A DNA stretch of 64,000 bases, taken from contig CAVSLD010000006.1 of assembly GCA_963728655.1 (NCBI GenBank), positions 62,001 through 126,000 of the forward strand, in the 5' to 3' direction. This DNA comes from Iamia sp963728655. GTDB taxonomy: Bacteria; Actinomycetota; Acidimicrobiia; Acidimicrobiales; Iamiaceae. Numbering within the stretch: the first letter of the stretch is position 1; each line of letters starts with the position of its first letter. Positions 46,748-55,835 of this stretch are shown here, in pieces. The notes below the pieces were generated by a model, which made no database searches, had not been told where the DNA came from, and worked only from the letters and a program-made list of their open reading frames with translations. Made by a program: the position numbers and the translations under genes.

Positions 46748-47598
46748 CCATCCGCATGGCCCTCACCCACACCACGTCCTACCGCTACGGCAGCCCGGCG
46801 TCGGCGTCCTACAACGAGGCCCGCCTCGAGCCCCGCAGCGATCGCCGCCAGACGGTCCTGTCCTGGGACCTCGACGTGTCCCCCTCGGCCCGCATCGGCC
46901 ACCACGTCGACTACTGGGGGACGATGGTCCACCACTTCGACATCCAGGGGCCCCACTCCGAGCTCACCGTCGTGGGCCGGGCCGTGGTCGAGGCGGGCAT
47001 GGTGGAGGTGGGCCCGGGTGAGGCGACCTGGGACGACCTGGTCAGCGACGAGGTCCGCGACCGCTTCTACGAGCTGCTGGTGCCGACCGGCGTGGTGGAC
47101 ATGGACCACGAGGAGGTGGAGGCCGCGGCGGCCGAGATCCGCTCCCGGTCGGCCACCCCGGCCGAGGCGGCCGAGGCCGTGGTGGGCTGGGTGCACGACA
47201 CCCACGTGTTCGAGCAGGGCTTCACCGGCATCACCACCACCGCGTCGGAGGTGCTCACCGCCCGCCGTGGCGTCTGCCAGGACTTCGCCCACGCTCTCCC
47301 TCGCCCTGCTGCGGGCCATGGGCATCCCGGCCTGGTACGTGTCGGGGTACCTCCACCCGCAGGCGCGAGCCCGAGGTCGACGAGACGGTCGTGGGGGAGA
47401 GCCACGCCTGGGTGGCGGCCTGGACGGGCAAGGTGTGGCCCCTCGACCCCACCAGCCTGGTGCCGGTGCACGAGCGCCACGTCCGGGTGGCGGCGGGGCG
47501 CGACTACCACGACGTGGCGCCGTTCCGGGGCCTCTACGCGGGCTCCGGTGTGGGTGACACCCTGGACGTGACGCGTGGAGGTCACCCGCAGGGCCTGA
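46744..47598 (+). CDS. Transglutaminase-family protein (frameshifted)
   Basis: About 283 residues from GTG 46744. N-terminal beta domain MALTHTTSYRYGSPASASYN and LEPRSDRRQTVLSWDLDVSP; catalytic Cys in LTARRGVCQDFAHLSLALLR, His in VVGESHAWVAAWTGKVWPLD and Asp in LDPTSLVPVHERHVRVAAGR. The fold is papain-like and may cut or cross-link peptides made by the ATP-grasp partner. Frame breaks near 47298, 47365 and 47570; with the last one corrected the gene ends at TGA 47596-47598. Confidence 0.85.
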
Positions 47599-47634
47599 GG
47601 CCCGCTCGCTCGCCCGCCGGTCCGCGGCTGCGCC

Positions 47635-47640
47635 TACGGT
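47635..47640 (+). promoter_or_regulatory. -10 box TACGGT, leaderless start at 47648
   Basis: TACGGT ends 7 nt before ATG 47648. Confidence 0.4.
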
Positions 47641-47647
47641 CACCGGC

Positions 47648-48831
47648 ATGCGGATCTCCTCGGACCGACCCCTGGGCCTGGCCCCGGCCACGCCCTCGGA
47701 CTACCGCGAGCTGGCCCGGCGACGGCTGCCCCGACAGCTCTTCGACTACATCGACGGGGGCGCCTACGAGCGAGTCGACCCTGGCCGCCAACGTGGCCGA
47801 CCTGGAGGCCATCCGCCTGCGCCAGCGGGTGCTGCGCGACGTCTCCGAGCGCCGTCAGGCCACCGAGGTGCTGGGCCAGCCCCTGGCCCTGCCGGTGATC
47901 CTCGGGCCCGTCGGCCTGGGCGGGATGTTCGCCACGCCGCGCCGAGGTGGCCGCAGCCCGCGCCGCCGAGGCCGCCGGGGTGCCCTTCGTGGAGTCGACC
48001 GTGTCGATCTGCTAGCGTGGAGGAGGTGGCCGGGGCCACCACCCGGCCCCCGTGGTTCCAGCTCTACGTGATGCGCGACCGGGCCTACGCCGAGGACCTC
48101 ATGGCCCGGGCCACGGCCGTGGGCAGCCCGGTGCTGGTGCTGACCGTCGACCTGGCCGTGGTCGGGGCCCGCCACCGCGACACCCGCAACGCCATGGTCG
48201 GCGAGGTCGGCGCCGTGGGCCAAGGCCCGCCGGGGCCTCGACCTGGTGTCCCACCCCCGCTGGGTGCGCGACGTGGCCATCGGGGGCAAGCCCCTCACGT
48301 TCGGCAACCTGGAGAAGGCCGTCCCCGGACGCCCGGACCCCGGATGCGTTCAAGGAGTGGGTCGACGCCCAGTTCGACCCCAGCGTCACCTGGGACGACA
48401 TCGCCTGGGTGCGGGAGCACTGGGACGGGAGGCTGCTGGTCAAGGGCGTGCTCGACCCCGAGGACGCCCGCCGCGCCGTGGATGCCGGCGTCGACGGCCT
48501 CGTCGTGTCCAACCACGGTGGCCGCCAGCTCGACGCGGTGCCCTCGGCCGCGGCCGCCCTGCCGGCGGTGGCCGAGGCGGTCGGCGACCAGGTGGAGGTG
48601 CTGGCCGACGGCGGCATCCGCAGCGGTCTGGACGTGGTGAAGCTCATGGCCCTCGGCGCCCGGGCCTGCCTCGTCGGTCGGGCGTGGGCCTGGGCCGTGG
48701 CCGCCCGGGGCGAGGCGGGCGTGGCCCACGTCCTGGAGGTCCTGCGGGCCGACATCGACGTCGCCCTCGGCCTCACCGGCACCACGGATGTCCGCGACCT
48801 CGCCCGCGACGCCCTCCTCCTCCCGGACTGA
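47648..48831 (+). CDS. FMN-dependent alpha-hydroxyacid oxidase/dehydrogenase (LldD-like), frameshifted
   Basis: About 390 residues. LPRQLFDYIDGGAYEE, LALPVILGPVGLGGMFA, VPFVESTVSICSVEEVA, WFQLYVMRDRAYAEDLMARA, VLTVDLAVVGARHRDTRNAM, VDGLVVSNHGGRQLDAVPSA (catalytic His/Arg) and EVLADGGIRSGLDVVKLMAL (FMN phosphate). The family oxidises L-lactate, glycolate or mandelate. Frame breaks lie near 47770, 47940, 48015, 48222 and 48330. It is a single gene with its own promoter. The substrate is not decided by sequence alone; lactate is most common. Confidence 0.8.
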
Positions 48832-49193
48832 GGTCTTCGTCGTCACTCGCTCGCTGCGCTCGCTCCGTTCCGACGAGCTGAACGTGCTCGCTGCGCTCGC
48901 CCGAACGATCCCGGGAGGTGGCGGCTCGTCCCTCGCAGCCACCTCCCTCTGCGGGGGGAGACCCCCGCACCCCCAGCGGCAGAGCCGGCCGGGCTGCACT
49001 GCCATCGTTGCCTGGTCGGTGGCCGCAGCTGCTGACCGACGTGATGGCCGGCGCAGCCGCTGGGGGCGCGGGGGTCTCCCCCGCAGAGGCGAGGAGGGGG
49101 CGAGGGACGAGCCCCGACCGCCGGGATGGGTTCGGTGCGGCCGCAGGCCGCCCCCTCAGCTCGAGCGAGAAGCTCCGCTTCGAGCTCGAAACC
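48832..49193. other. 362-base non-coding region rich in nested inverted repeats
   Basis: No gene with normal codon use fits here. The left part repeats TCGCTGCGCTCGC-like units (48853-48900). A hairpin GGGAGGTGGC/GCCACCTCCC spans 48912-48947, and a large inverted repeat joins 48922-48980 to 49056-49113. It separates the LldD-like gene from the convergent thiolase gene. Confidence 0.6.
48922..49113. repeat. Large imperfect inverted repeat, two blocks per arm
   Basis: Inner arms 48946-48980 and 49056-49089 (about 34 bases, two differences) and outer arms 48922-48935 and 49100-49113 (GGCTCGTCCCTCGC against its complement) flank a 75-base centre. Could be a MITE-like or REP-cluster element, or a structured terminator. 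Confidence 0.6.
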
Positions 49194-50414
49194 TCAGCTC
49201 AGGCGCTCGAAGATCATGGCCATGCCCTGGCCGCCGCCGACGCACATGGTCTCGAGGCCGAAGGTCGCATCCGCGTCCTGGAGGCCGTGGATGAGGGTGG
49301 TGGCGATGCGGGCGCCGGTCATGCCGAAGGGGTGGCCCAGGGCGATGGCGCCGCCGTTGACGTTGAGCTTGTCCCAGCTGATGCCGAGCTCCTTGGCCGA
49401 CGGGATCACCTGGGCCGCGAAGGCCTCGTTGATCTCGACCAGGTCGATGTCGTCGATGGTCATGCCGGCGCGGGCGAGGGCCTGCTTGGAGGCCTCGATG
49501 GGGCCGAGGCCCATGATCTCGGGGTTGAGGCCGGTGACGCCGGAGGCGACGACGCGGGCGAGCGGGGTGAGGCCCAGCTCGGCGGCGCGGGTGTCGCTCA
49601 TGACGACGACGGCGGCGGCACCGTCGTTGAGCGGGCAGGCGTTGCCGGCGGTGACCTTGCCGTCGGGGCGGAAGGCGGGCTTGAGGTTGGCCAGGCCCTC
49701 GGCGGTGGTACCGGCGCGGATGCCGTCGTCCTTGCCCACGACGACCTCGTTGCCCTCGTCGTCGGTGGTGTGGACGGGGGTGATCTCGTGCTCCCAGAAG
49801 CCGTTCTCGAGGGAGGCGGTGGCCCGCTGCTGGGACAGGGCGGCGAACTCGTCCATCTCCTCGCGGGTGGTGCCGGTGAGCTCGGCCACGTTCTCGGCCG
49901 TCTCGCCCATGGCGATGTAGACGTCGGGCAGGCCCGACGGCGGGGTCCAGTCGCCCTGGCCCCCGGCCTGGCGCTCGGCGGTGCGGGCCTCGGCGTCGGC
50001 GTAGCGGGGGTTCTTGGCCCCACCCACGTCGGCCATGCCGTTCAGGAAGCGGCTGACGGCCTCGACGCCGGCGGCGACGAACACGTCGCCCTCGCCGGAG
50101 CGGATGGCGTGGGTGGCCATGCGGATGGCCTGCAGCGACGACGAGCAGTAGCGGTTGATGGTGACGCCGGGGACGTCGGGCATGCCGGCCTGGATGGCGG
50201 CGATGCGGGCCATGTTGAAGCCGGACTCGCCGGCGGGCTGGCCGCAGCCCAGGATCAGGTCCTCGACCGTGGTGCGGTCGAGCTCGGGGACCTGGTTGAG
50301 GGCGGTGTCGACGATGAAGGCGGTGAGGTCGTCGGGGCGCTCGTTCTTGAGCGAGCCCTTCATGGCCCGCCCGATCGGGGTGCGGGCGGTGCTGACGATG
50401 ACGGCTTCGGGCAC
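49194..50414 (-). CDS. Acetyl-CoA C-acetyltransferase, FadA3-like thiolase
   Basis: An intact 406-residue protein closely following the pattern of mycobacterial FadA3 (Rv1074c). ARTPIGRAMKGSLKNERPDD, nucleophile Cys in TINRYCSSSLQAIRMATHAI, TAGNACPLNDGAAAVVVMSD, NVNGGAIALGHPFGMTGARI and LETMCVGGGQGMAMIFERLS (second Cys). It catalyses the last step of beta-oxidation or acetoacetyl-CoA synthesis. Its role in steroid breakdown is less likely than that of FadA6, since the motif context is the general FadA type. Confidence 0.9.
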   Translation of the reverse strand: MPEAVIVSTARTPIGRAMKGSLKNERPDDLTAFIVDTALNQVPELDRTTVEDLILGCGQPAGESGFNMARIAAIQAGMPDVPGVTINRYCSSSLQAIRMATHAIRSGEGDVFVAAGVEAVSRFLNGMADVGGAKNPRYADAEARTAERQAGGQGDWTPPSGLPDVYIAMGETAENVAELTGTTREEMDEFAALSQQRATASLENGFWEHEITPVHTTDDEGNEVVVGKDDGIRAGTTAEGLANLKPAFRPDGKVTAGNACPLNDGAAAVVVMSDTRAAELGLTPLARVVASGVTGLNPEIMGLGPIEASKQALARAGMTIDDIDLVEINEAFAAQVIPSAKELGISWDKLNVNGGAIALGHPFGMTGARIATTLIHGLQDADATFGLETMCVGGGQGMAMIFERLS

Positions 50415-50485
50415 GGGTGTCTCCTCGATGGCGGGGCCGCGACCGGTCTAGCCGGTCATCGGGGATCGGTGGAAACCTGCACGGG

Positions 50486-51322
50486 TCACGAGAACATGTC
50501 GCGGCGGGGCTCGTCGCGGTAGGCGGGGGGCCGGCCGTCCCGGAAGGCCCGGATGGCCTCGGGCAGGTTGTCGGTGAACCCCAGCATCAGCTGGTTGCGG
50601 TCCTCCAGCTCGATGGCGGCCTCCAGGCTGGAGATCTCCAGGTTGGCCCAGAGCACGTCCTTGGTCATGGCCAGGCCGTACGGCGAGTGGGCGCACATGG
50701 CGGCCGCGGCCTCGACGGCGGCGTCGGCCAGCTGGTCGTCGGCCACGACCCGGCTCACGAGCCCGGCCCGCAGGGCCTCGGTGGCGTCGACCCGGCGGCC
50801 CGTGAGGAGCACGTCGTGGGCCCAGGCTGCCCCCACCAGGCGGGGCAGGAGCCACGAGGCCCCCATCTCGGTGGAGGTCAGCCCGTTGACGATGCCGGTG
50901 GCGTTGAAGACGGCGGACGACGAGGCCAGCCGCAGGTCGGCCCCGAGCGACAGGCACATGCCCCCGCCGTAGGCGGGACCGTTCACCGCGGCCACGACGG
51001 GCTGCGGCATGCGCCGGAGCCGGGGGACCAGGCGGCTGTAGACGCGCATGGCCCGCTGGGCGATGCGGCCCACCGTGAGCCCGTCGATGCCGGGGACCAC
51101 GCCGTGGTCCTCCAGGTCGAGCCCGGAGCAGAAGCCGCGGCCCGCGCCGGTGAGCACCACCACCCAGGTGCCGTTCTCCTCGGCCAGGGTGGCGAGGGCG
51201 TCGTCGAGGGCGAGCACCAGGTCGATCGACATGGCGTTGAGGCGCTCGGGCCGGTTGAGGGTGACCCGGCCCACGTGGGGGTGCGGGTGGTCGAGGAGGA
51301 CGAGGTCCGAGGGGTCGGTCAC
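50486..51322 (-). CDS. Enoyl-CoA hydratase/isomerase
   Basis: An intact 278-residue protein from GTG 51322. Crotonase motifs: VTLNRPERLNAMSIDLVLAL, GAGRGFCSGLDLEDHG (oxyanion hole), NGPAYGGGMCLSLGADLRLA and TSTEMGASWLLPRLVG (Glu). The C-terminal GRPPAYRDEPRRDM is the usual helix that caps the active site. It hydrates 2-enoyl-CoA in beta-oxidation. Transcribed towards the fadA3-like thiolase, 71 bp away, likely in one operon. Confidence 0.85.
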   Translation of the reverse strand: MTDPSDLVLLDHPHPHVGRVTLNRPERLNAMSIDLVLALDDALATLAEENGTWVVVLTGAGRGFCSGLDLEDHGVVPGIDGLTVGRIAQRAMRVYSRLVPRLRRMPQPVVAAVNGPAYGGGMCLSLGADLRLASSSAVFNATGIVNGLTSTEMGASWLLPRLVGAAWAHDVLLTGRRVDATEALRAGLVSRVVADDQLADAAVEAAAAMCAHSPYGLAMTKDVLWANLEISSLEAAIELEDRNQLMLGFTDNLPEAIRAFRDGRPPAYRDEPRRDMFS

Positions 51323-51366
51323 GCCGCCAGGATCGCGCGCCGCCACGCCCGGCGTGCCGGCCGAGG

Positions 51367-52557
51367 TCAGGCCCGGCCCAGGCGCGTGCTCACGTCGGCC
51401 CAGAGCGCGGCCGCACACGGGCCGGCCCGGTGGTGGGCCTCCACGCGGTCCCGCAGGGCCCGTCCCCGTCGGGCCCGCTCGCCGTCGTCGCCGAGGAGGG
51501 CCTCCAGCCGATGGGCGAGCCCGTCCACGTCGAACAGGTCGGCCAGGCTCGCGGCGTGGTCGTCGGACGGGAGGGCCTCGGTGATGCCCCCGCTGCGGAA
51601 CCCGACGACCGGCACCCCCTGGGCGCCCGCCTCCAGGACCACCAGGGGGAAGGGGTCTTCGCGGGCGGGGTGGACGAGGACGTCGAACCCGGCGAGCCAG
51701 GGCCGGACGTCGTCCACCTCGCCCACCAGGTGGACGCGGTCGCCCACCCCGCGCAGGCGGACCTCGGCCGCCGTCCGGCGCTCGTCGCCTGGGCGGGTCG
51801 GGCCGCCCACCCAGACCAGCGTCACCGGTCGGCCCCCGACCGTCGCCGGCAGCCGGCGGGCCAGGTCGAGGAAGAGGTCGGTCCCCTTGCGCCAACCCAG
51901 GGTCCCGCACGCGCCCACCACCAAGGCGTCGGCGGCCACGCCGGGCGGGCGGCGCGACGCGGGCGCGGGGGTCGGGTCCGTGGCCAGCCAGCCGTGGTGC
52001 ACCGCGATGCGGTCCGGGGCGACCCAGGCCCCGTCCACCAGGTGGTCGCGCACCGCGCTCGACACCGCCACCACCACGTCGGCCCGGCCGAGGAGGCGCC
52101 GGGGGTCGCGGCCGTCGAGGGCGCGCCGGATCCCGATCTCGAGCTCGTGCACGTGGGCGACGAGGGGTGCGCCGCGGGCCGGGCGCGGGAGGGCGTCGAC
52201 CAGGGGGAGGGCGCCGGCCCCGTTCGCCCACACCAGGTCCGGGGGACCGGGGTCCCGCCAGCGCGGGTGGGCCGCCAGCCCCAGGGCCACGCCCACCCGG
52301 GTGCCGACGCCCCGCGCCGTCGGGTGGGCGCGCCCGGCCAGCGCCCCGCCGAGGCCGGCGGCCCGACCGAGGACGCGGACCGGGACGCTGCGGGCCAGGT
52401 CCTCGGCGGCCGGCCCGCCGACCCCCAGAAGCACCCTGCTGCGCCCGGCGTCGAGCACCCCCTGCTGGGAGAGCTCGGCGAGCAGTGAGGCCAGCAGGCG
52501 CGGCGCCCCGGTCCGGGAGGCGTCGGCCGACACCGCCAGCAGTCCGCACCCGGTCAA
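51367..52557 (-). CDS. GT4-type glycosyltransferase, copy 3 of three
   Basis: An intact 396-residue protein starting at TTG 52557 (TTGA overlap with the upstream gene). VSADASRTGAPRLLASLLAE, LVAHVHELEIGIRRALDG, ADVVVAVSSAVRDHLVDGAW, ACGTLGWRKGTDLFLDLARR and EDPFPLVVLEAGAQGVPVVG (the E-x7-E nucleotide-sugar motif of GT4). It transfers a sugar to an envelope glycan in the cytoplasm. Paralogous to the next two genes, all sharing an (A/D)xSRTGAP N-terminus. Confidence 0.8.
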   Translation of the reverse strand: MTGCGLLAVSADASRTGAPRLLASLLAELSQQGVLDAGRSRVLLGVGGPAAEDLARSVPVRVLGRAAGLGGALAGRAHPTARGVGTRVGVALGLAAHPRWRDPGPPDLVWANGAGALPLVDALPRPARGAPLVAHVHELEIGIRRALDGRDPRRLLGRADVVVAVSSAVRDHLVDGAWVAPDRIAVHHGWLATDPTPAPASRRPPGVAADALVVGACGTLGWRKGTDLFLDLARRLPATVGGRPVTLVWVGGPTRPGDERRTAAEVRLRGVGDRVHLVGEVDDVRPWLAGFDVLVHPAREDPFPLVVLEAGAQGVPVVGFRSGGITEALPSDDHAASLADLFDVDGLAHRLEALLGDDGERARRGRALRDRVEAHHRAGPCAAALWADVSTRLGRA

Positions 52558-53702
52558 CGGCCCTGCTCCGCGGCGAGCTCGAGGTCGGCCCAGATGGCCG
52601 GGGCGACGAGGGGGACGGTCGCGGCGGCGGCGGCGCGGGCCTCGTCGGCGACGAGGCGACGGGCGGACCCGGGGTCCGACAGCACCTCGACGACCTGGCG
52701 GGCGAGGCCGTCCACGTCGAGGTCGTCCACCCGGCGGTCCGGGTGGCCGGCCTGGCCCACGAGGGTGGTGCCGGGCCGGAACCCGACGACGGGCGTGCCC
52801 ACCAGTGCCGCCTCCGCCGCGACCAGCGGGAAGGGGTCCTCGCGGGAGGTGACCACGAGGAGGTCGGCTGCGGCGAGTCGGGCCGGCGCATCGTCCACCT
52901 CCCCCTCGAGCCGGACGCGGTGCTCCAGGCCGCGGAGGCGGATCTCGTCGCGGACGTCGGCGCCCGTCCGGTCGCCGCTGTCGCCCCCGACCCAGCGCCA
53001 GTGGACGGGTCGACCGGCCACCTCGGGGCCCACCGCGTCGGCCAGGGCCACGAAGAGGTCGGTCCCCTTGCGCCACCCCACCGACCCGCACCCCACCACG
53101 AGGGCGACGCCGTCGTCCGGGGCGCGGGGGTGGCGGGACGGTGGCATCACCGGTGCCGGGTGGTGGCGGATGCGGTCCGGTGCGACGCCGAGGCCCCCGT
53201 CGGCCACCGGCCGGGCCGCCAGCGTGGCGACCTCCTCCGAGGGCACCAGCACCAGCGCCGCGCCTGCCAGTGGCGCGGCCAGCGCCTCGACCCCGCCGAG
53301 GGCCGCCAGCACACCGCCCAGCTCGTGCAGGTGCACGACGAGGGGGGGTCGGCCCGCGGGGAGCTGGGCGACGGCGCGGAGCGCCGCCGCCGAGCTGACC
53401 AGCACCAGGTCGGCGTGCGCCGCGGGAGCCAGGACCCGCCGCAGCCAGGCGGCCTCCGCCCGCTGCCCCCAGCCGGGCCGGCCCAGGACGGCCGAGGCCT
53501 GGCGCACGGTGGCCATCCCGGGCGGGGGCGTGCGGACCGGGCCCACCGCCTCCAGGTCCTCGACGAGGGGCCCGTCGCCGAGGAGCACGGTGGTCACGTC
53601 GACCCTGCGCTCGCGCCCGCCCCAGCCGAGGAGGGCGACGAGGGTCGCCGGCGCACCGGTGCGGCTGGCGTCGTGGCCGACGGCCACCAGGCGTCGGATC
53701 AC
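52554..53702 (-). CDS. GT4-type glycosyltransferase, copy 2 of three
   Basis: An intact 382-residue protein from GTG 53702 (GTGA overlap). RRLVAVGHDASRTGAPATLV, PPLVVHLHELGGVLAALGGV, GVALVVGCGSVGWRKGTDLF, VHWRWVGGDSGDRTGADVRD and REDPFPLVAAEAALVGTPVV (GT4 E-x7-E). Likely adds the second or third sugar of the same glycan as its paralogues. Tight overlaps with both neighbours mark one operon. Confidence 0.8.
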   Translation of the reverse strand: MIRRLVAVGHDASRTGAPATLVALLGWGGRERRVDVTTVLLGDGPLVEDLEAVGPVRTPPPGMATVRQASAVLGRPGWGQRAEAAWLRRVLAPAAHADLVLVSSAAALRAVAQLPAGRPPLVVHLHELGGVLAALGGVEALAAPLAGAALVLVPSEEVATLAARPVADGGLGVAPDRIRHHPAPVMPPSRHPRAPDDGVALVVGCGSVGWRKGTDLFVALADAVGPEVAGRPVHWRWVGGDSGDRTGADVRDEIRLRGLEHRVRLEGEVDDAPARLAAADLLVVTSREDPFPLVAAEAALVGTPVVGFRPGTTLVGQAGHPDRRVDDLDVDGLARQVVEVLSDPGSARRLVADEARAAAAATVPLVAPAIWADLELAAEQGR

Positions 53703-54894
53703 GGGGACCCGGCCAGCAGGGCCTCGGCCGGAGCCCACGTGCGGGGCGCGCCCACAGCGACGTCGTGGCGCTCGGCCACCGCGCCGCGGCCCGGGCGCCC
53801 AGGCGGGCTCGCGCCGAAGGGTCGTCGGCGCAGCTCCTCCAGCGCGGCCGCGAACCCGTCCAGGTCCGGGTACGGCACCACCCGGCCCACCTCGTCGTCG
53901 ACGAGCTCGGGAGCGCCGCCGCTCGCGAAGGTGACCACCGGCAGCTGCGCCGCGCTGGCCTCCAGCATCGCCAGCGGGAAGGCGTCCTCCCGGCTCGGCA
54001 GGGCGAAGAGGTCCATCGCGCCCAGAGCGCGGCGGGGTCGTCGGAGTGCTCCACGTGGTGCACACGGTCGGCCAGGCCTAGCCGTCGGGCCTCGTCGGCC
54101 AGGTGGGCACCGTCGGCCGTGGCCGCACGGCCGCCGACCCAGAGGACGTGGAGGTCGAGGTCCGGACGGCGCCGGCGGAGGATCCACACGGCGTGGAGCA
54201 GGTGCTCGGGGGCCTTGCGCCAGTCGGGCAGGCCGACGGAGCCGACCACGAGCGCGCCCTCGGCGATGCCCAGGCGGGTGCGCTCGGTCGGCGGGTCGGC
54301 ACCCGTGCACCGCCCGGCTGACGGCGTCGACGTCGACCAGCTCGTGGGCCACGGTCACCCGCTCACGGTCGACGTCGTGGTGCTCGACCAGCTCGGTGGC
54401 CACCGCCCGCGAGGCCGCCACCAGGGCGTCGGCGTCGGTCAGCAGCGCGGCCCGGTGCGGGTCGGGCACGGCCTCGAGGCCGATCCCCAGCTCGTGCACG
54501 TGCACGAGCAGGGGGGCGGCCCGGGGCAGGGCGGCCCGCAGCGCCACGGTGGGCACCGAGACGGTGTTGAGGTACACGAGGTCCGCCTCGGGCACGGTGC
54601 GGAGGCGCCGCGCCACCAGGCGGCGGTGAGCGATCGTGCCGCTCCGGGACCGGCCAGTCGACGGACGGCCGACGGCAGCGGGGCCAGCGGCTCCGGGCCC
54701 CGGGCCGCCACCGTCACCGTCGCGCCCCGGCGCCGGTACTCGGCGACCAGCGGACCGTCCCGGGCCACCACCACGTGGGCGTCGACCTCCCGTTCCCGGG
54801 CCAACCACCCCAGGAGGTGGGCGAGGTGGAGCGGGGGCCCGGTGCGCTCGGCGCCGTGGCCCAGGAACAGGACCCGGTGGCGAGGCGACGACAT
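53699..54894 (-). CDS. GT4-type glycosyltransferase, copy 1 of three (frameshifted)
   Basis: About 398 residues from ATG 54894 (an ATG at 54903 is also possible). RHRVLFLGHGAERTGPPLHL, PLLVHVHELGIGLEAVPDPH, LVAASRAVATELVEHHDVDR, VVGSVGLPDWRKAPEHLLHA and EDAFPLAMLEASAAQLPVVT (E-x7-E). Frame breaks near 54650, 54305 and 54020 split the locus. Divergent from the ChbG deacetylase gene; first gene of the three-gene minus operon. Confidence 0.75.
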
Positions 54895-54951
54895 GGGCCT
54901 CATCGTCGCGTCTCGGAGCCACGGGGGCGGACCAGGGCGACGGTGCCTCGG

Positions 54952-54957
54952 TAGGGT
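54952..54957 (+). promoter_or_regulatory. -10 box TAGGGT, leaderless start at 54965
   Basis: TAGGGT ends 7 nt before ATG 54965 of the ChbG-type gene, in the 70-base gap between divergent operons. Confidence 0.4.
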
Positions 54958-54964
54958 CACGGCG

Positions 54965-55829
54965 ATGGCGACGAGCGGCGGGGGCTCAGCGGGGACGGGT
55001 GGCCGGCCCCGCCTGCTGGTGGTGAACGCCGATGACTACGGCCTCTCCGAGGGCATCTGCGACGGCATCGCTCGAGGGGCACCGGAGGGGCATCGTCACC
55101 TCCACCTCGGTGCTCGTCCTGGGCCCTGCCTTCGCGTCCGGCGTGGCCCGCCTGGCCGACCACCCGGGCCTCGACGTCGGGGTCCACCTCGCCCTGGCCG
55201 GCGAGGACCCCCCCGTGAGCTCGGCCCGGGAGATCCCCACCCTCGTCGACCGGCGCGGCCGCCTGCCCGCCGGGTGGCACCAGCTCCTGCCCCGGCTCGC
55301 GGCCGGTCGGGTCACCTCGGCGGACGTCCGCACCGAGCTCTCGGCCCAGCTGGCGGTGGCCCGCCAGGCCGGCGTGTCCCCCACCCACCTGGACTGCCAC
55401 CAGCACGCCCACCTGTGGCCCTCGGTCGGAGAGGTGGTGCTCGACCTGGCGCGCGACGAGGGCATCCGCGTCGTGCGCTCCCCTCGGGCCCGGGGCCACG
55501 GGACGGCGTGGGTGTTCGACCGCCTCGGACGGCGGCTGGCCGAGGAGATCGACGGCCGGGGCCTGGTGCGCACCGGGGACTGCACCGGGTGGGAGCACGC
55601 CGGGCGCCAGGACGAGGCCACGCTGGTCGCCGCGATCGGCGACCTGGCCGCGGGGGGCGCCGCCTCGGCGGAGCTGATGGTGCACCCGGGCCGGTCCGAC
55701 GCCGCGGCGCGGGACCGCTACCGCTGGGGCTACCGGTGGGACGACGAGCGGCGGGCCGTCTGCGCGGAGCCCGTCCGCCGGGCGGTCGAGGACGGTGGCT
55801 TCACCCTGGTCGGCCCGTCGGCCCTCTGA
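54965..55829 (+). CDS. ChbG/HpnK-family (YdjC) carbohydrate deacetylase (one frameshift)
   Basis: About 287 residues. LLVVNADDYGLSEGICDGI holds the D-D metal motif; EGHRRGIVTSTSVLVLGPAF, LDVGVHLALAGEDPPVSS (H), PTHLDCHQHAHLWPSVGEVV (HxH) and AELMVHPGRSD complete the family's metal site. It removes acetyl groups from N-acetylated sugars or sugar lipids. One insertion near 55070 breaks DGI-EGHRR. Divergent from three glycosyltransferases, so it probably trims the same glycan precursor. Confidence 0.8.
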
Positions 55830-55835
55830 CCGGCC

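Noticed and set aside
48853..48900. CRISPR-like repeat of TCGCTGCGCTCGC
   Set aside because: Units are short, unevenly spaced and lack unique spacers; common extragenic GC-rich words in such genomes.
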